Below are positions 8,810 to 18,611 of a stretch of 64,000 nt of DNA, in pieces. The position numbers and the translations under genes were made by a program. The notes under the pieces are model-generated. The model had not been told where the DNA came from. It did no database searches and saw nothing but the letters and a program-made list of their open reading frames with translations. Within the stretch, counting starts at the first letter, position 1. Each line of letters begins with the position of its first letter. The stretch is from an uncultured Porphyromonadaceae bacterium (GTDB lineage Bacteria > Bacteroidota > Bacteroidia > Bacteroidales > Muribaculaceae), in assembly GCA_947073495.1 (NCBI GenBank), contig CAMTMX010000005.1, positions 1-64,000 on the forward strand. The letters run 5' to 3'.

Positions 8810-10444
8810 ATGTCTGTACAAAAACTCATAAAAGGGATAGCTTGTATGGCTTTTGCCGGCTTTGTGCCGGGATTTGCAGAAGCTGAAGCCGTGGTGCCTC
8901 CCGCCACTCAAATGGAATGTGAAACCTCCGGATTCTGCAATCCGGTGATATGGGCGGATGTGCCTGATCCGGATGTGATACGTGTGGGCGACTGTTTCTA
9001 TATGGTGAGCACCACCATGCATCTTATGCCCGGGTGTCCGGTGATGCGGTCGCGCGATCTCGTAAACTGGGAAACCATAAGCTATGTTTTCGATAAACTT
9101 GAAGACACCTCCCGTTACAATCTTGAAGGGGGCACTGTATATGGGAAAGGGCAGTGGGCTACATCCATCCGTTATCGTGACGGACGTTTCTATGTATTGT
9201 TTTCTCCCAACGACGAGCCATATAAATCATATATATATACCACTGATAATCCGGCAGGGGAGTGGACTCTTCTGTGCCGAACAAATCATTTTCACGATTC
9301 TTCCCTACTGCTTGATGACGACGGCAGGGTATTTGTGTTCAGTGGCGGAGGCGATATCCATCTCACGGAACTCAAACCGGATCTGACGGGAATACTTGAA
9401 GGTGGCATAGACAAGGTGGTGATACATCCCGACAGCACCGAGACGGGACTTCATGAAGGCAGCCGTGTGATAAAACATAATGGTAAATACTATGCATTTG
9501 TGATTTCATGGCGTGCGGGCAAGCCGCGCCGTCAGCTTTGCTATAGGGCTGACAACATTGAGGGCCCTTATGAAAAGTGTGTTGTGCTCGAATCCGAGTT
9601 CGGGGGCTTCCCATACGTGGGGCAGGGATGCCTTGTCGACGATCCGGAAGGGAACTGGTGGGGGATGATTTTTCAGGACCGTGGAGGAGTGGGGCGTGTG
9701 CTCACATTGAACCCCTGCACGTGGAAAGACGGATGGCCGATGCTTGGCGACAGCGATGGTAAAGTGCCTTTGAAAGTGAACAAGACCATTGTGCCTGATG
9801 GAAACGCAGGGGTATTGGTGTCAGATGAATTTTCAGATGGGAAGAAATCAATACTTTGGCAATGGAATCATAATCCTGACAACAGCAGCTGGTCGCTGAC
9901 TGATCGTCCGGGCTTTTTGCGTCTCACCACATCAAAAGTGGTGAAAGATATTTTCCATGCCCCAAACACAATTTCCCAAAGAATGGTGGGACCCAGGAGT
10001 GAGGCTGCCATAAGAATGGATGTGAGCAAAATGAAATGTGGCGATGTGGCTGGGCTTTCTGCATTTAACGGGGATTCCGGATTGCTGTCGGTTGTGGCTG
10101 ATAAAAATGGAAAATGGATTGTCGCTTCCACATCTTCAGTAGCTTTCGGTGATAAAAATCATGCTATTGCCGGAGTGACCGATAAGGAGATGGCACGCAT
10201 ACCATTGAAAGGCGACATCGTTCATTTCAAGGTCGCAACAGATTTCAACCCCGGTGAGGATATGGCTGATTTCTACTATAGCCTTGATGGTGAAAACTGG
10301 ACTCCTATCGGAGAAAGATTCAAGATGAGATTTGATTTCTCAAGATTCTTCATGGGCACACGGTTTGCGATATATAATTATGCCACTGAATCTTCCGGCG
10401 GAATGGTAGATATCGACTGGTTTCATGCATCTGTAATTGATTGA
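8810..10444 (+). CDS. GH43-family glycosidase with C-terminal beta-sandwich (beta-xylosidase C-terminal-like)
   Basis: NPVIWADVPDPDVIRVGDCFYMVSTTMHLMPGCPVMRSRDLVNWE; C-terminal SDEFSDGKKSILWQWNHNPDNSSWSLTDRPGFLRL. Confidence 0.93.
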   Translation: MSVQKLIKGIACMAFAGFVPGFAEAEAVVPPATQMECETSGFCNPVIWADVPDPDVIRVGDCFYMVSTTMHLMPGCPVMRSRDLVNWETISYVFDKLEDTSRYNLEGGTVYGKGQWATSIRYRDGRFYVLFSPNDEPYKSYIYTTDNPAGEWTLLCRTNHFHDSSLLLDDDGRVFVFSGGGDIHLTELKPDLTGILEGGIDKVVIHPDSTETGLHEGSRVIKHNGKYYAFVISWRAGKPRRQLCYRADNIEGPYEKCVVLESEFGGFPYVGQGCLVDDPEGNWWGMIFQDRGGVGRVLTLNPCTWKDGWPMLGDSDGKVPLKVNKTIVPDGNAGVLVSDEFSDGKKSILWQWNHNPDNSSWSLTDRPGFLRLTTSKVVKDIFHAPNTISQRMVGPRSEAAIRMDVSKMKCGDVAGLSAFNGDSGLLSVVADKNGKWIVASTSSVAFGDKNHAIAGVTDKEMARIPLKGDIVHFKVATDFNPGEDMADFYYSLDGENWTPIGERFKMRFDFSRFFMGTRFAIYNYATESSGGMVDIDWFHASVID

Positions 10445-10481
10445 ACGTAGAGGCAAATAAAAACTTGTTGACAATATAATT

Positions 10482-11840
10482 ATGAAAAAGTTATTGATAT
10501 TCGGAGCTGTTTTACCTATGGTTATAGGCATGAGTGCCGTCAATCCTGTGGTAAAGACAACATTCACACCCGACCCGGCTCCGTATGTACACAATGATAC
10601 GGTTTACATGTTTACAGGTCATGACGAAGACGACGCACAGTATTTCAAGATGAAAGACTGGCAGCTGTTCTCAACCACTGATATGGTAAACTGGACATAC
10701 AGGGGCACTCCCCTGACAACGGCGGCTTTCAAATGGGCGAAACAGGGTGACAATGCATGGGCTTCGCAGGCAGTGGAGCGCAACGGGAAATGGTACTGGT
10801 ATATCTGTGCCGAAGACACCGCCTGCGGACTGCATGGCATAGGGGTGGCGGTCGCCGACCGTCCCGAAGGTCCTTACAGTGACCCGCTTGGCAAGCCGCT
10901 TGTGCCCGGCTCATGGGGATTCATTGATCCCACGGTATTTATCGACGATGACGGGAAGGCGTATCTTTTCTGGGGTAATAACGGACTGTGGTATGCCGAA
11001 CTGAATCCCGACATGATCTCTTTGGCTTCTGAAGTAAAGCCTGTGGCAGACCTTGACAAGCCTGAGGCGTTCGGACCTCTCCGTCTCAAACATGACTGGC
11101 AACTTGGAAAAAAGGTGATGAAAACAAATTTCGAGGAAGGTCCCTGGCTTGACAAGAGAAACGGTATCTATTATCTTTCTTATGCTGCGGGAGGTGTGCC
11201 GGAACACATGGCTTATTCCACTTCCCGTTCCATACATGGACCATGGAAATATGGAGGCAGAATCATGAACGAGTCTCCAGGAAGTTTCACCATCCATGGT
11301 GGGAATATCCATATCAATGGAAGAGACTTCATGTTCTACCATCAGGGTCTGGCTCCAAACGGCTCAGGTTTCAGGCGTTCGGCTGCAGTGGAGGAGTTTG
11401 AATGGAAAGGCGACAGCATACCGTTCATCCCGTTTACGGATGCCGGTGTTATCAGACCTTTGAAGAACCTCGACCCGTTTTCGACAGTCGAGGCGGAGAC
11501 GATGTCAGACTCATGGGGTGTAAAGACAGACCGCACGGCGGGCACCTCCCATTATCTCACATCTATTCATAATGGCGACTGGACACGCTTGAAAAGTGTT
11601 GACTTCTCAAATGGTGCGTCAAGACTGACAGCCAAGGTGCTAAATATAAAAAATCCGGGTTCCATAGAATTTTTTATAGACGGAGTAGAGAAACCTTTCG
11701 CTGTAGTGCCGGTCGAGAAAAACGGAGATATAAGCGTGGATGTAAATCCAGAGGTAAAGGGAGTTAAGGATGTATATATCCTCTTTAGGGGAGGCGACAG
11801 CGAATTGTTTGATTTCGATTCCTGGCATCTTGTCAGATAG
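10482..11840 (+). CDS. GH43-family glycosidase with C-terminal CBM6-like domain
   Basis: TPDPAPYVHNDTVYMFTGHDED, FIDPTVFIDDDGKAYLFWGN, EGPWLDKRNGIYYLSYAAGG; C-terminal VEAETMSDSWGVKTD...FDFDSWHLVR. Confidence 0.93.
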   Translation: MKKLLIFGAVLPMVIGMSAVNPVVKTTFTPDPAPYVHNDTVYMFTGHDEDDAQYFKMKDWQLFSTTDMVNWTYRGTPLTTAAFKWAKQGDNAWASQAVERNGKWYWYICAEDTACGLHGIGVAVADRPEGPYSDPLGKPLVPGSWGFIDPTVFIDDDGKAYLFWGNNGLWYAELNPDMISLASEVKPVADLDKPEAFGPLRLKHDWQLGKKVMKTNFEEGPWLDKRNGIYYLSYAAGGVPEHMAYSTSRSIHGPWKYGGRIMNESPGSFTIHGGNIHINGRDFMFYHQGLAPNGSGFRRSAAVEEFEWKGDSIPFIPFTDAGVIRPLKNLDPFSTVEAETMSDSWGVKTDRTAGTSHYLTSIHNGDWTRLKSVDFSNGASRLTAKVLNIKNPGSIEFFIDGVEKPFAVVPVEKNGDISVDVNPEVKGVKDVYILFRGGDSELFDFDSWHLVR

Positions 11841-11897
11841 GTCTCCGTTAATAACATGAATTGTCAGTTTTTGCGTATGTGGAAAGGTGTTTGAGGG

Positions 11898-12007
11898 ATT
11901 GTTACAAATGGTAATGGTTTTGAAACATACACGAATCCATATGTCGCGATTAAGAATATGTATGCGACATATTTAAAGGCCTGACAGCAATGTTCTGAGT
12001 AATTTTG
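11898..12007 (+). promoter_or_regulatory. putative activator-dependent promoter for xylA: TGTTAC element at 11900, -7 box TAATTTTG 12000-12007
   Basis: Same phase relation to the -7 box as the HTCS and GH43 promoters. Confidence 0.45.
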
Positions 12008-12086
12008 CAACAGAGACCAACATGTGTTTGGGATAATTGATAAGGTGTTAACAGGTTAATTTGTATATTTTTTATGGATGCTTATG

Positions 12087-12167
12087 AGGTTAGGTTTTAA
12101 CCTTAATTAAGGTATCAAGTTTGTTTTAGGTTACTATTGAGGCGACATTGTTTTGTCGCCTCAATAG
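12087..12167 (+). promoter_or_regulatory. structured xylA leader: alternative pairings at 12087-12113, terminator-like hairpin at 12134-12167
   Basis: ACCTTAATTAAGGT palindrome with competing upstream AGGTT; CTATTGAGGCGACA / TGTCGCCTCAATAG 14-bp stem about 35 nt before the ATG. Confidence 0.5.
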
Positions 12168-12201
12168 AATTTTCAAGATTTTTATTTAAACTATATATAA
12201 A

Positions 12202-13518
12202 ATGGCAAACAAGGAATACTTTCCCTCGATAGGGAAAATCAAGTTCGAAGGCACATCAAGCTACAACCCTCTCGCATACCGCTACTACGACGCTGAGCGC
12301 GTGGTTCTCGGCAAACCGATGAAGGAGTGGCTCAAATTCGCCATGGCTTGGTGGCACACACTCTGTGCAGAAGGTGGCGACCAGTTTGGCGGCGGCACAA
12401 AGAAATTCCCCTGGAACGAGGGTGAGACAGCTCTCGAACGCGCGAAGAACAAGGCTGACGCCGGATTCGAGATCATGGAGAAACTCGGCATAGAATATTT
12501 CTGCTTCCATGACGTGGATCTCATCGAGGAAGGTTCTTCAGTAGAGGAATACGAAAAGAACGTGAAGGATATCGTGGCATACCTCAAGGAGAAGATGCAG
12601 GGCACAAACATCAAGAACCTCTGGGGCACAGCCAATGTTTTCAGCAACGGCAGATACATGAACGGGGCTGCCACAAACCCTGATTTCGACGTTGTGGCAC
12701 GTGCAGCCGTGCAGATCAAGAACGCTATCGACGCCACAATCGAGCTCGGAGGAAGCAACTATGTCTTCTGGGGCGGACGCGAAGGCTATATGAGCCTCCT
12801 CAACACAGACCAGAAACGTGAGAAAGAGCATCTTGCGATGATGTTGAAAATGGCGCGCGACTATGCCCGCAGCAAAGGGTTTACAGGCACTTTCCTCATT
12901 GAACCGAAACCAATGGAGCCTTCAAAGCATCAGTATGACGTCGACACCGAGACTGTAATCGGCTTCCTCAAGGCTCACGGTCTTGAAAAGGACTTCAAGG
13001 TGAACATCGAGGTGAACCACGCAACTCTCGCAGGCCACACATTCGAGCATGAACTCGCCGTAGCAGTCGACAACGGCATGCTCGGCAGCATCGACGCAAA
13101 CCGCGGCGACTACCAGAACGGCTGGGACACCGACCAGTTCCCCATCGACAACTACGAGCTCACCCAGGCAATGATGCAGATCATCCGCAACGGCGGTCTC
13201 GGCAACGGCGGCACGAACTTCGACGCCAAGACACGCCGCAACTCCACCGACCTTGAAGATATCTTCATCGCCCACATCGCCGGAATGGATGCAATGGCTC
13301 GCGCCCTTCTCAGCGCAGCAGACGTGCTTGAGAAATCTCCATATAAGAAAATGCTCGCCGACCGTTACGCATCGTTCGACGGTGGCGAGGGCAAGGAGTT
13401 TGAGGAAGGCAAGCTCACACTCGAACAGCTTGCAGAGATCGGTCGCCGTGTCAACGAACCGGCACTGACTTCCGGTAAGCAGGAGCTTTACGAGGCTATC
13501 ATCAACATGTACGCTTAA
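12202..13518 (+). CDS. xylA: xylose isomerase
   Basis: [67 protein letters not shown]. Confidence 0.99.
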   Translation: MANKEYFPSIGKIKFEGTSSYNPLAYRYYDAERVVLGKPMKEWLKFAMAWWHTLCAEGGDQFGGGTKKFPWNEGETALERAKNKADAGFEIMEKLGIEYFCFHDVDLIEEGSSVEEYEKNVKDIVAYLKEKMQGTNIKNLWGTANVFSNGRYMNGAATNPDFDVVARAAVQIKNAIDATIELGGSNYVFWGGREGYMSLLNTDQKREKEHLAMMLKMARDYARSKGFTGTFLIEPKPMEPSKHQYDVDTETVIGFLKAHGLEKDFKVNIEVNHATLAGHTFEHELAVAVDNGMLGSIDANRGDYQNGWDTDQFPIDNYELTQAMMQIIRNGGLGNGGTNFDAKTRRNSTDLEDIFIAHIAGMDAMARALLSAADVLEKSPYKKMLADRYASFDGGEGKEFEEGKLTLEQLAEIGRRVNEPALTSGKQELYEAIINMYA

Positions 13519-13592
13519 TAAAGCCATGTCAGCACTATGGATGAACCGAAAAAAGCGACATAAATCTCGACATTAAAATCTCAACTCCTGTT

Positions 13593-13630
13593 AAAAGTTC
13601 CACAAATATGCTTATATTTGTGGAACTTTT
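13593..13630. terminator. hairpin terminator downstream of xylA
   Basis: AAAAGTTCCACAAATAT-GCTT-ATATTTGTGGAACTTTT, 17-bp perfect stem followed by a T-rich run. Confidence 0.85.
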
Positions 13631-13643
13631 ATTTTATTCTACT

Positions 13644-14387
13644 ATGACTTCATCCAAGATAATCAGTCCGAATATTAGAACCCATTATCTCGATTTGGGA
13701 ACGGGAGCGGAAGGCTGTGTGTTTGCTAACGTGGCTGACGCAATCCTGCCTGAAGGGTTCAATGCGATTGTCACTCCGAGGCAGACCCACACCTCTAATG
13801 TGGCTGTTGTGACCTCTCCCGATCAAAGCTTCCCTGACACCGACGCTCTTATCACTCAGCGCCCCGACATAGCTGTCGGGGTGAGGACTGCCGATTGCGT
13901 TCCTATCCTCCTCCACGCACCCGACATAAAAGCTGTGGCGGCGGTACATGCCGGATGGAAAGGGACAGCCGGAAGAATCGTAGGGAAGACAATCGAAAGA
14001 CTGATTTCACTTGGTGCAGACCCGCACCACATACATGCCGCCATCGGTCCGTGTATCTGCGGAAACTGCTACAACGTTAGCGAAGACCTGATAGAGTTAT
14101 TCGAAAATATCGGTCTTGGAGCAAGCATCCGGAGATGGACCATAGATTATGAATCAGGTAAACGGATTGACGACGGCTCCCCCCGCATCAACCTTCCCGA
14201 AGCAAACTGGATAATCATGCGTGAATATGGCATCGACAATAATAATATCGAGTCAACCCCATTCTGCACCCTGCATTATCATACGGATAAAACAATATCA
14301 ACTTCCGGAATGCGATACCCGTTCCCTTCCTGGAGACGGAATCCCGGAACCACCTCCCGTCTTCTCTCGATAGCATATCTCACCTAA
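13644..14387 (+). CDS. pgeF: YfiH/PgeF-family polyphenol oxidase-like (laccase-domain) protein
   Basis: PRQTHTSNV, GVRTADCVPILL, AVHAGWKGTAGRIV, AIGPCICGNCYNVSED; start moved to ATG 13644 because the ORF start at 13608 lies inside the terminator. Confidence 0.9.
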   Translation: MTSSKIISPNIRTHYLDLGTGAEGCVFANVADAILPEGFNAIVTPRQTHTSNVAVVTSPDQSFPDTDALITQRPDIAVGVRTADCVPILLHAPDIKAVAAVHAGWKGTAGRIVGKTIERLISLGADPHHIHAAIGPCICGNCYNVSEDLIELFENIGLGASIRRWTIDYESGKRIDDGSPRINLPEANWIIMREYGIDNNNIESTPFCTLHYHTDKTISTSGMRYPFPSWRRNPGTTSRLLSIAYLT

Positions 14388-14401
14388 ACTTCTTAAATAC
14401 C

Positions 14402-15682
14402 ATGTCTTACAAAAATCTTTTATTAGTTATGGCAATCATTGCAAGCGGTCTTTCATCCCATGCAGCCACTACCTCCGACTCGGTCTATTCAAAACTTAAA
14501 ACCGGTTTTGTGGAACTCAGGAAACAGGTGGTCCGTGAACCGCAAGGTTTCATCAAATATCCCTATCTCATCCCCGCCGGATTCTATTCGCAGTTGTGGG
14601 ACTGGGACGCATTCTTTATGGCGAACCATTTCATATCCAAAGGTGAACCGGAGTATATGAAAAACTGGGTGATGACATTCTCCCAAGGTATCGACAATGA
14701 TGGATATGTGGCGGGATGCATGACCAAAGACGGACCTCGCAACGTCTACAGCGGCAGGTTTGCCATGAAACCGTTCCTTTCGCAAGGCGCCTACCAATAT
14801 GGGAAAGCGACAGGCGACTGGGAATGGATCCGCCCGATATATAAAGATTTGAAAAGCGTGATCGACTATCGCAAGAAAACCCAATGCGATTCAATCTCAG
14901 GGCTGTATTATTGGGAAATAGCGATGCAAAGCGGCGCGGACAACAATCCGGCACTCAACTATTTCAAAGACGACACCCGTACGTTTATAAGCACCGATGC
15001 CACCGCTTTCCAATATGGTGAACTCCTTGCACAGGCGGCAATAGCATCGAAACTCGGCTATAAAGAGGATGCGGAAGCATACCGCAAGGAAGCGGAATCC
15101 TTGAAAAAAGGTCTTAACGAGATATGCTGGAACGAGGAGGATCAATGCTACTATAATGTTGACCGCGAGACACGTGAACAGTATCGCCGTGTAGGATACT
15201 CCACTTTCGTGCCGTTGATGTATAAGATGGCGCCCGAAGATAAAGGGAAAGCAATGGTGGAACGCTACATGCTTTCAGAAGACCACATGAAAGCACCCTA
15301 CGGATTCAGGAGCCTCTCAAAAAGTGATGTCGACTATAACAACAAAAACATCATAGTGCCCTTCTCCAACTGGCAGGGTCCTGTGTGGGGTATATGCAAC
15401 TACATATATTCCATCGGATTGCACAACTATGGGTTTGACAAAGATGTGGAATGGCTTGCCGAAAAAGTGGGAGGGCTGATGGCTAAGGACATCGACACTT
15501 ACGGCACCATGCACGAGACATATCATGCCGACACCGGCGAACCGCTCGCCCCGTCCAATTTCAAATACCGTACTCCCGACGGCAAGATTCAAGGTTTCGT
15601 AAGCTGGAATCTCTGCATGGAAAACGTGTTTGAAGGATTGCGTCAAGGCAAATGGATGCTCCTCGACATCGAAGGGATGTAA
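14402..15682 (+). CDS. secreted (alpha/alpha)6-barrel glycosidase, MGH1/GH63/trehalase-like
   Basis: Signal peptide; GFYSQLWDWDAFFMA, WEIAMQSGADNNP, NWQGPVWGICNYIY, YHADTGEP. Confidence 0.75.
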   Translation: MSYKNLLLVMAIIASGLSSHAATTSDSVYSKLKTGFVELRKQVVREPQGFIKYPYLIPAGFYSQLWDWDAFFMANHFISKGEPEYMKNWVMTFSQGIDNDGYVAGCMTKDGPRNVYSGRFAMKPFLSQGAYQYGKATGDWEWIRPIYKDLKSVIDYRKKTQCDSISGLYYWEIAMQSGADNNPALNYFKDDTRTFISTDATAFQYGELLAQAAIASKLGYKEDAEAYRKEAESLKKGLNEICWNEEDQCYYNVDRETREQYRRVGYSTFVPLMYKMAPEDKGKAMVERYMLSEDHMKAPYGFRSLSKSDVDYNNKNIIVPFSNWQGPVWGICNYIYSIGLHNYGFDKDVEWLAEKVGGLMAKDIDTYGTMHETYHADTGEPLAPSNFKYRTPDGKIQGFVSWNLCMENVFEGLRQGKWMLLDIEGM

Positions 15683-15685
15683 TTC

Positions 15686-15766
15686 AAATAACAAGGGAGC
15701 TGTTTAGTGCGCAAAATTTTAAGGAAGCTGTTTAAATCCTGAGATTAAACAGCTTCCTTGTTATTT
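15686..15766. terminator. bidirectional terminator with two competing hairpins
   Basis: 15-bp perfect stem 15721-15735/15745-15759, and alternative 21-bp stem 15686-15706/15746-15766 with one non-Watson-Crick position. Confidence 0.8.
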
Positions 15767-16545
15767 TATTTTGGTTGGGGCAATAATTGCTGAAGCTCTT
15801 CGGGTCGGTTCGTTGTGATATAGTCCACATCTTTGAGGATGAGACTTTTCATCATTTCCGGATCATCTACCGTCCAGACATTCACCTCCAGTCCGAGATT
15901 CTTTGCTTCATCGATCCATTCCGGATGTTTTTCAAACACTTTGTAGGAATAGTCAAGTCCGGCGAAACCCAACTTCTTCACCTCCTCCGGAGAAAGATCC
16001 CCGTTCAGGTAATATACCGGTGTTTCAGGCGACAACCGGTGCAGCTCCTTGCATGCAAAAAGGGAAAAGGCTATATAGTCAACCCTGTCCTGAAGTTTGA
16101 AACCGTTGACCATATCCACAATCTTTTGGCAAGCCAACGTTTGTCTCACACTGTCGTTGCCATGCGTCTTTACCTCAAGCACCAATCGGATATCCGGATG
16201 CTTCAATGCCGTAGCCAGATATTCTTCCAAAGTCGGCACCTTCTCCCCGTTATCAAGACGAACCGCTGAAATCTCCTCCATAGACGCTTCCGGGAAATTC
16301 ACACCCTTGAACACCATGTCGTGGTTCACCACAAGATTGTCGTCGGCAGTAAGCCATACGTCAAACTCGCTTCCGTATGCTTTTATCGAATCCGCCTTCA
16401 CCAACGAAGCGATAGAATTTTGGGCAGATCCTTCCGTTTTCCAATACCCCCTGTGAGCCACAACCTTTGTATCCGCTTTGACACTACCGCCGTATGCAGC
16501 AGACATCATAATTAACATCGAACAAAAGAAAACCGATATTTTCAT
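15766..16545 (-). CDS. glycerophosphodiester phosphodiesterase
   Basis: Signal peptide; VVAHRGYWKTEGSAQNSIASL, GSEFDVWLTADDNLVVNHD, VNVWTVDDPEMM. Confidence 0.93.
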   Translation of the reverse strand: MKISVFFCSMLIMMSAAYGGSVKADTKVVAHRGYWKTEGSAQNSIASLVKADSIKAYGSEFDVWLTADDNLVVNHDMVFKGVNFPEASMEEISAVRLDNGEKVPTLEEYLATALKHPDIRLVLEVKTHGNDSVRQTLACQKIVDMVNGFKLQDRVDYIAFSLFACKELHRLSPETPVYYLNGDLSPEEVKKLGFAGLDYSYKVFEKHPEWIDEAKNLGLEVNVWTVDDPEMMKSLILKDVDYITTNRPEELQQLLPQPK

Positions 16546-16803
16546 ATTTATTGAATATTTTCCTCAAATTTAATACTTTCCCTTAACATTCCCATAAATT
16601 TAGAGCGCGTTCCTTAAAATTTATCCCGGAATATGACTATTCTTCTTTTTCATAGGTCATTTTCCCTTATTTGCCTCCGACTTCTTTTTATCATCACCGA
16701 CTTGCCGAACTTTACCCATAAAAGAATGTTATTCACTTAAAAGACATCTTCAATCTGTGCTTATACGAATTTGTCTTTATGTGATTTACAATAACACCTC
16801 GCT

Positions 16804-18447
16804 ATGAAAAACGCCCGCAAGACAGAATATGATGTGATTATTATAGGCGGCGGCGCCACGGGCGCCGGAACAGCCCGCGACTGCGCCATGCGCGGTCTGA
16901 AAACAATCCTTATCGAACGGCTCGACTTCACTGCAGGAGCCACCGGACGCAACCACGGTCTGCTCCACAGCGGAGCCAGATATGCCCACACAGATCCCGA
17001 ATCGGCTGCCGAATGTATCAAAGAAAACATGATATTGCGCAAGATCGCACGTCATTGCATAGACGACACCGGCGGACTTTTTGTCACTCTCCCCGAAGAC
17101 AGCCTCGAATATCAGGATGCGTTCGTGAAAGACTGCCTCAAATCCGGGATCCCTGCCGAGATTCTGGACCCGGAACAGGCTATAAGAATGGAACCTGCTG
17201 TCAATAAAGACATAATCGGAGCGGTGAAAGTGCCCGACGCATCGGTCGACCCCTTCCGCCTAACCACCGCCAACATCCTTGCCGCACGCATTAACGGAGC
17301 CGACATAATCACATATCATGAGGTTATCGGCTTCGAAAAAGACGGAAACAGGATTGTGGGTGTCAAAGTGAAAAGCCAACGTACCGGAGAGGAAGACATA
17401 ATCCGGGGGAAAGTGACCGTAAACGCCGCCGGAATATGGGGGTACCACATCGCTGAACTCGCCGGAGTGAAAGTAAACATGTATCCCGCCAAGGGGGCTC
17501 TCCTGATTTTCGGGCATAGGGTAAACAACATGGTGCTCAACCGTTGCCGCAAACCGGGAGACGCTGATATCCTTGTGCCGGGCGACACCATATCCATTAT
17601 AGGCACAACCTCCACACGCATACCGTTTGACGAAATAGACCACATGGACGTAACTCCCGGAGAAGTGGACCTTCTGCTTCGGGAAGGGGTGAAACTCTCC
17701 CCTTTGCTCGCCACTACCCGTATCCTACGCGCATACGCCGGCGTGCGTCCGCTCGTTGCCGACGATAAAGACCCCACAGGACGAAGCATCAGCCGAGGAA
17801 TAGTCTGTCTTGACCACGCGAAACGCGATGGAGTGGAAGGATTCGTCACTATCACAGGAGGTAAACTCATGACCTACCGACTTATGGCTGAAGAGGCTAC
17901 AGATATGGTATGCCGCAAACTCAACATCGACCGTCCATGCGAGACGGCAGTAGTGCCGCTCCCGGGTTCCGAACCGACAGCGGAAGATGAAGAACGGCGC
18001 GCCCACATAATCGAGCTCAGCACCGAACAAAAGGCAGCGGAAGAAAGGCATGGCAGCTGGACAGGAAAAATCAAAGCCACCTCCGATTCTGACGACGCCC
18101 TCGTCTGCGAATGCGAGCAGGTGAGCGTGGCGGAGGTGAACTACGCTATGGACGAGCTTCACGTACACAACCTGGTGAACATGCGCCGGCGCACACGTCT
18201 CGGAATGGGCACCTGCCAAGGGGAGCTGTGTGCATGCCGTGCAGCCGGCCTACTTGAGCGCCACGACAAATGCACGGAGCGGAATATCGATGACCTCGCC
18301 TCTTTCATGCAGGAACGGTGGCACGGTATGTATCCGGTATGTTGGGGCGAGACCCTCTGTGAAGTTCAATTCACTTCCTGGCTCTATCAGGGAGTGTTGG
18401 GTCTTGACCCGGAAGACAGCAAAGACATTGATCCTTCTTCATTTTAA
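16804..18447 (+). CDS. glpA: anaerobic glycerol-3-phosphate dehydrogenase subunit A
   Basis: FAD motif DVIIIGGGATGAGTARDCAMRG; C-terminal BFD-like [2Fe-2S] region VCECEQVS...GMGTCQGELCACR. Confidence 0.95.
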   Translation: MKNARKTEYDVIIIGGGATGAGTARDCAMRGLKTILIERLDFTAGATGRNHGLLHSGARYAHTDPESAAECIKENMILRKIARHCIDDTGGLFVTLPEDSLEYQDAFVKDCLKSGIPAEILDPEQAIRMEPAVNKDIIGAVKVPDASVDPFRLTTANILAARINGADIITYHEVIGFEKDGNRIVGVKVKSQRTGEEDIIRGKVTVNAAGIWGYHIAELAGVKVNMYPAKGALLIFGHRVNNMVLNRCRKPGDADILVPGDTISIIGTTSTRIPFDEIDHMDVTPGEVDLLLREGVKLSPLLATTRILRAYAGVRPLVADDKDPTGRSISRGIVCLDHAKRDGVEGFVTITGGKLMTYRLMAEEATDMVCRKLNIDRPCETAVVPLPGSEPTAEDEERRAHIIELSTEQKAAEERHGSWTGKIKATSDSDDALVCECEQVSVAEVNYAMDELHVHNLVNMRRRTRLGMGTCQGELCACRAAGLLERHDKCTERNIDDLASFMQERWHGMYPVCWGETLCEVQFTSWLYQGVLGLDPEDSKDIDPSSF

Positions 18448-18448
18448 T

Positions 18449-18472
18449 TCAACTTTTGCAAGCGAAAGTTGA
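18449..18472. repeat. hairpin just after glpA
   Basis: TCAACTTT-TGCAAGCG-AAAGTTGA. Confidence 0.5.
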
Positions 18473-18574
18473 GGGGTATGAGTATAGTAGGTTAAAAGGT
18501 CAATCTCAAATTGTGGAAAGATATCCGGCTTTGTAATGCATTATGTATAAACTTAACCCCTTAACCCTTAAGTA

Positions 18575-18592
18575 AGCTTGCGAAACTTAAAT
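18575..18592. repeat. dispersed 18-mer AGCTTGCGAAACTTAAAT, copy 1 (before glpB)
   Basis: Identical to 22710-22727. Confidence 0.7.
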
Positions 18593-18611
18593 AATAAATC
18601 TGATATTATCT

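Noticed and set aside
12922-13527. 201-aa minus-strand ORF inside xylA
   Set aside because: Low-complexity V/A/E-rich shadow ORF caused by codon bias on the opposite strand
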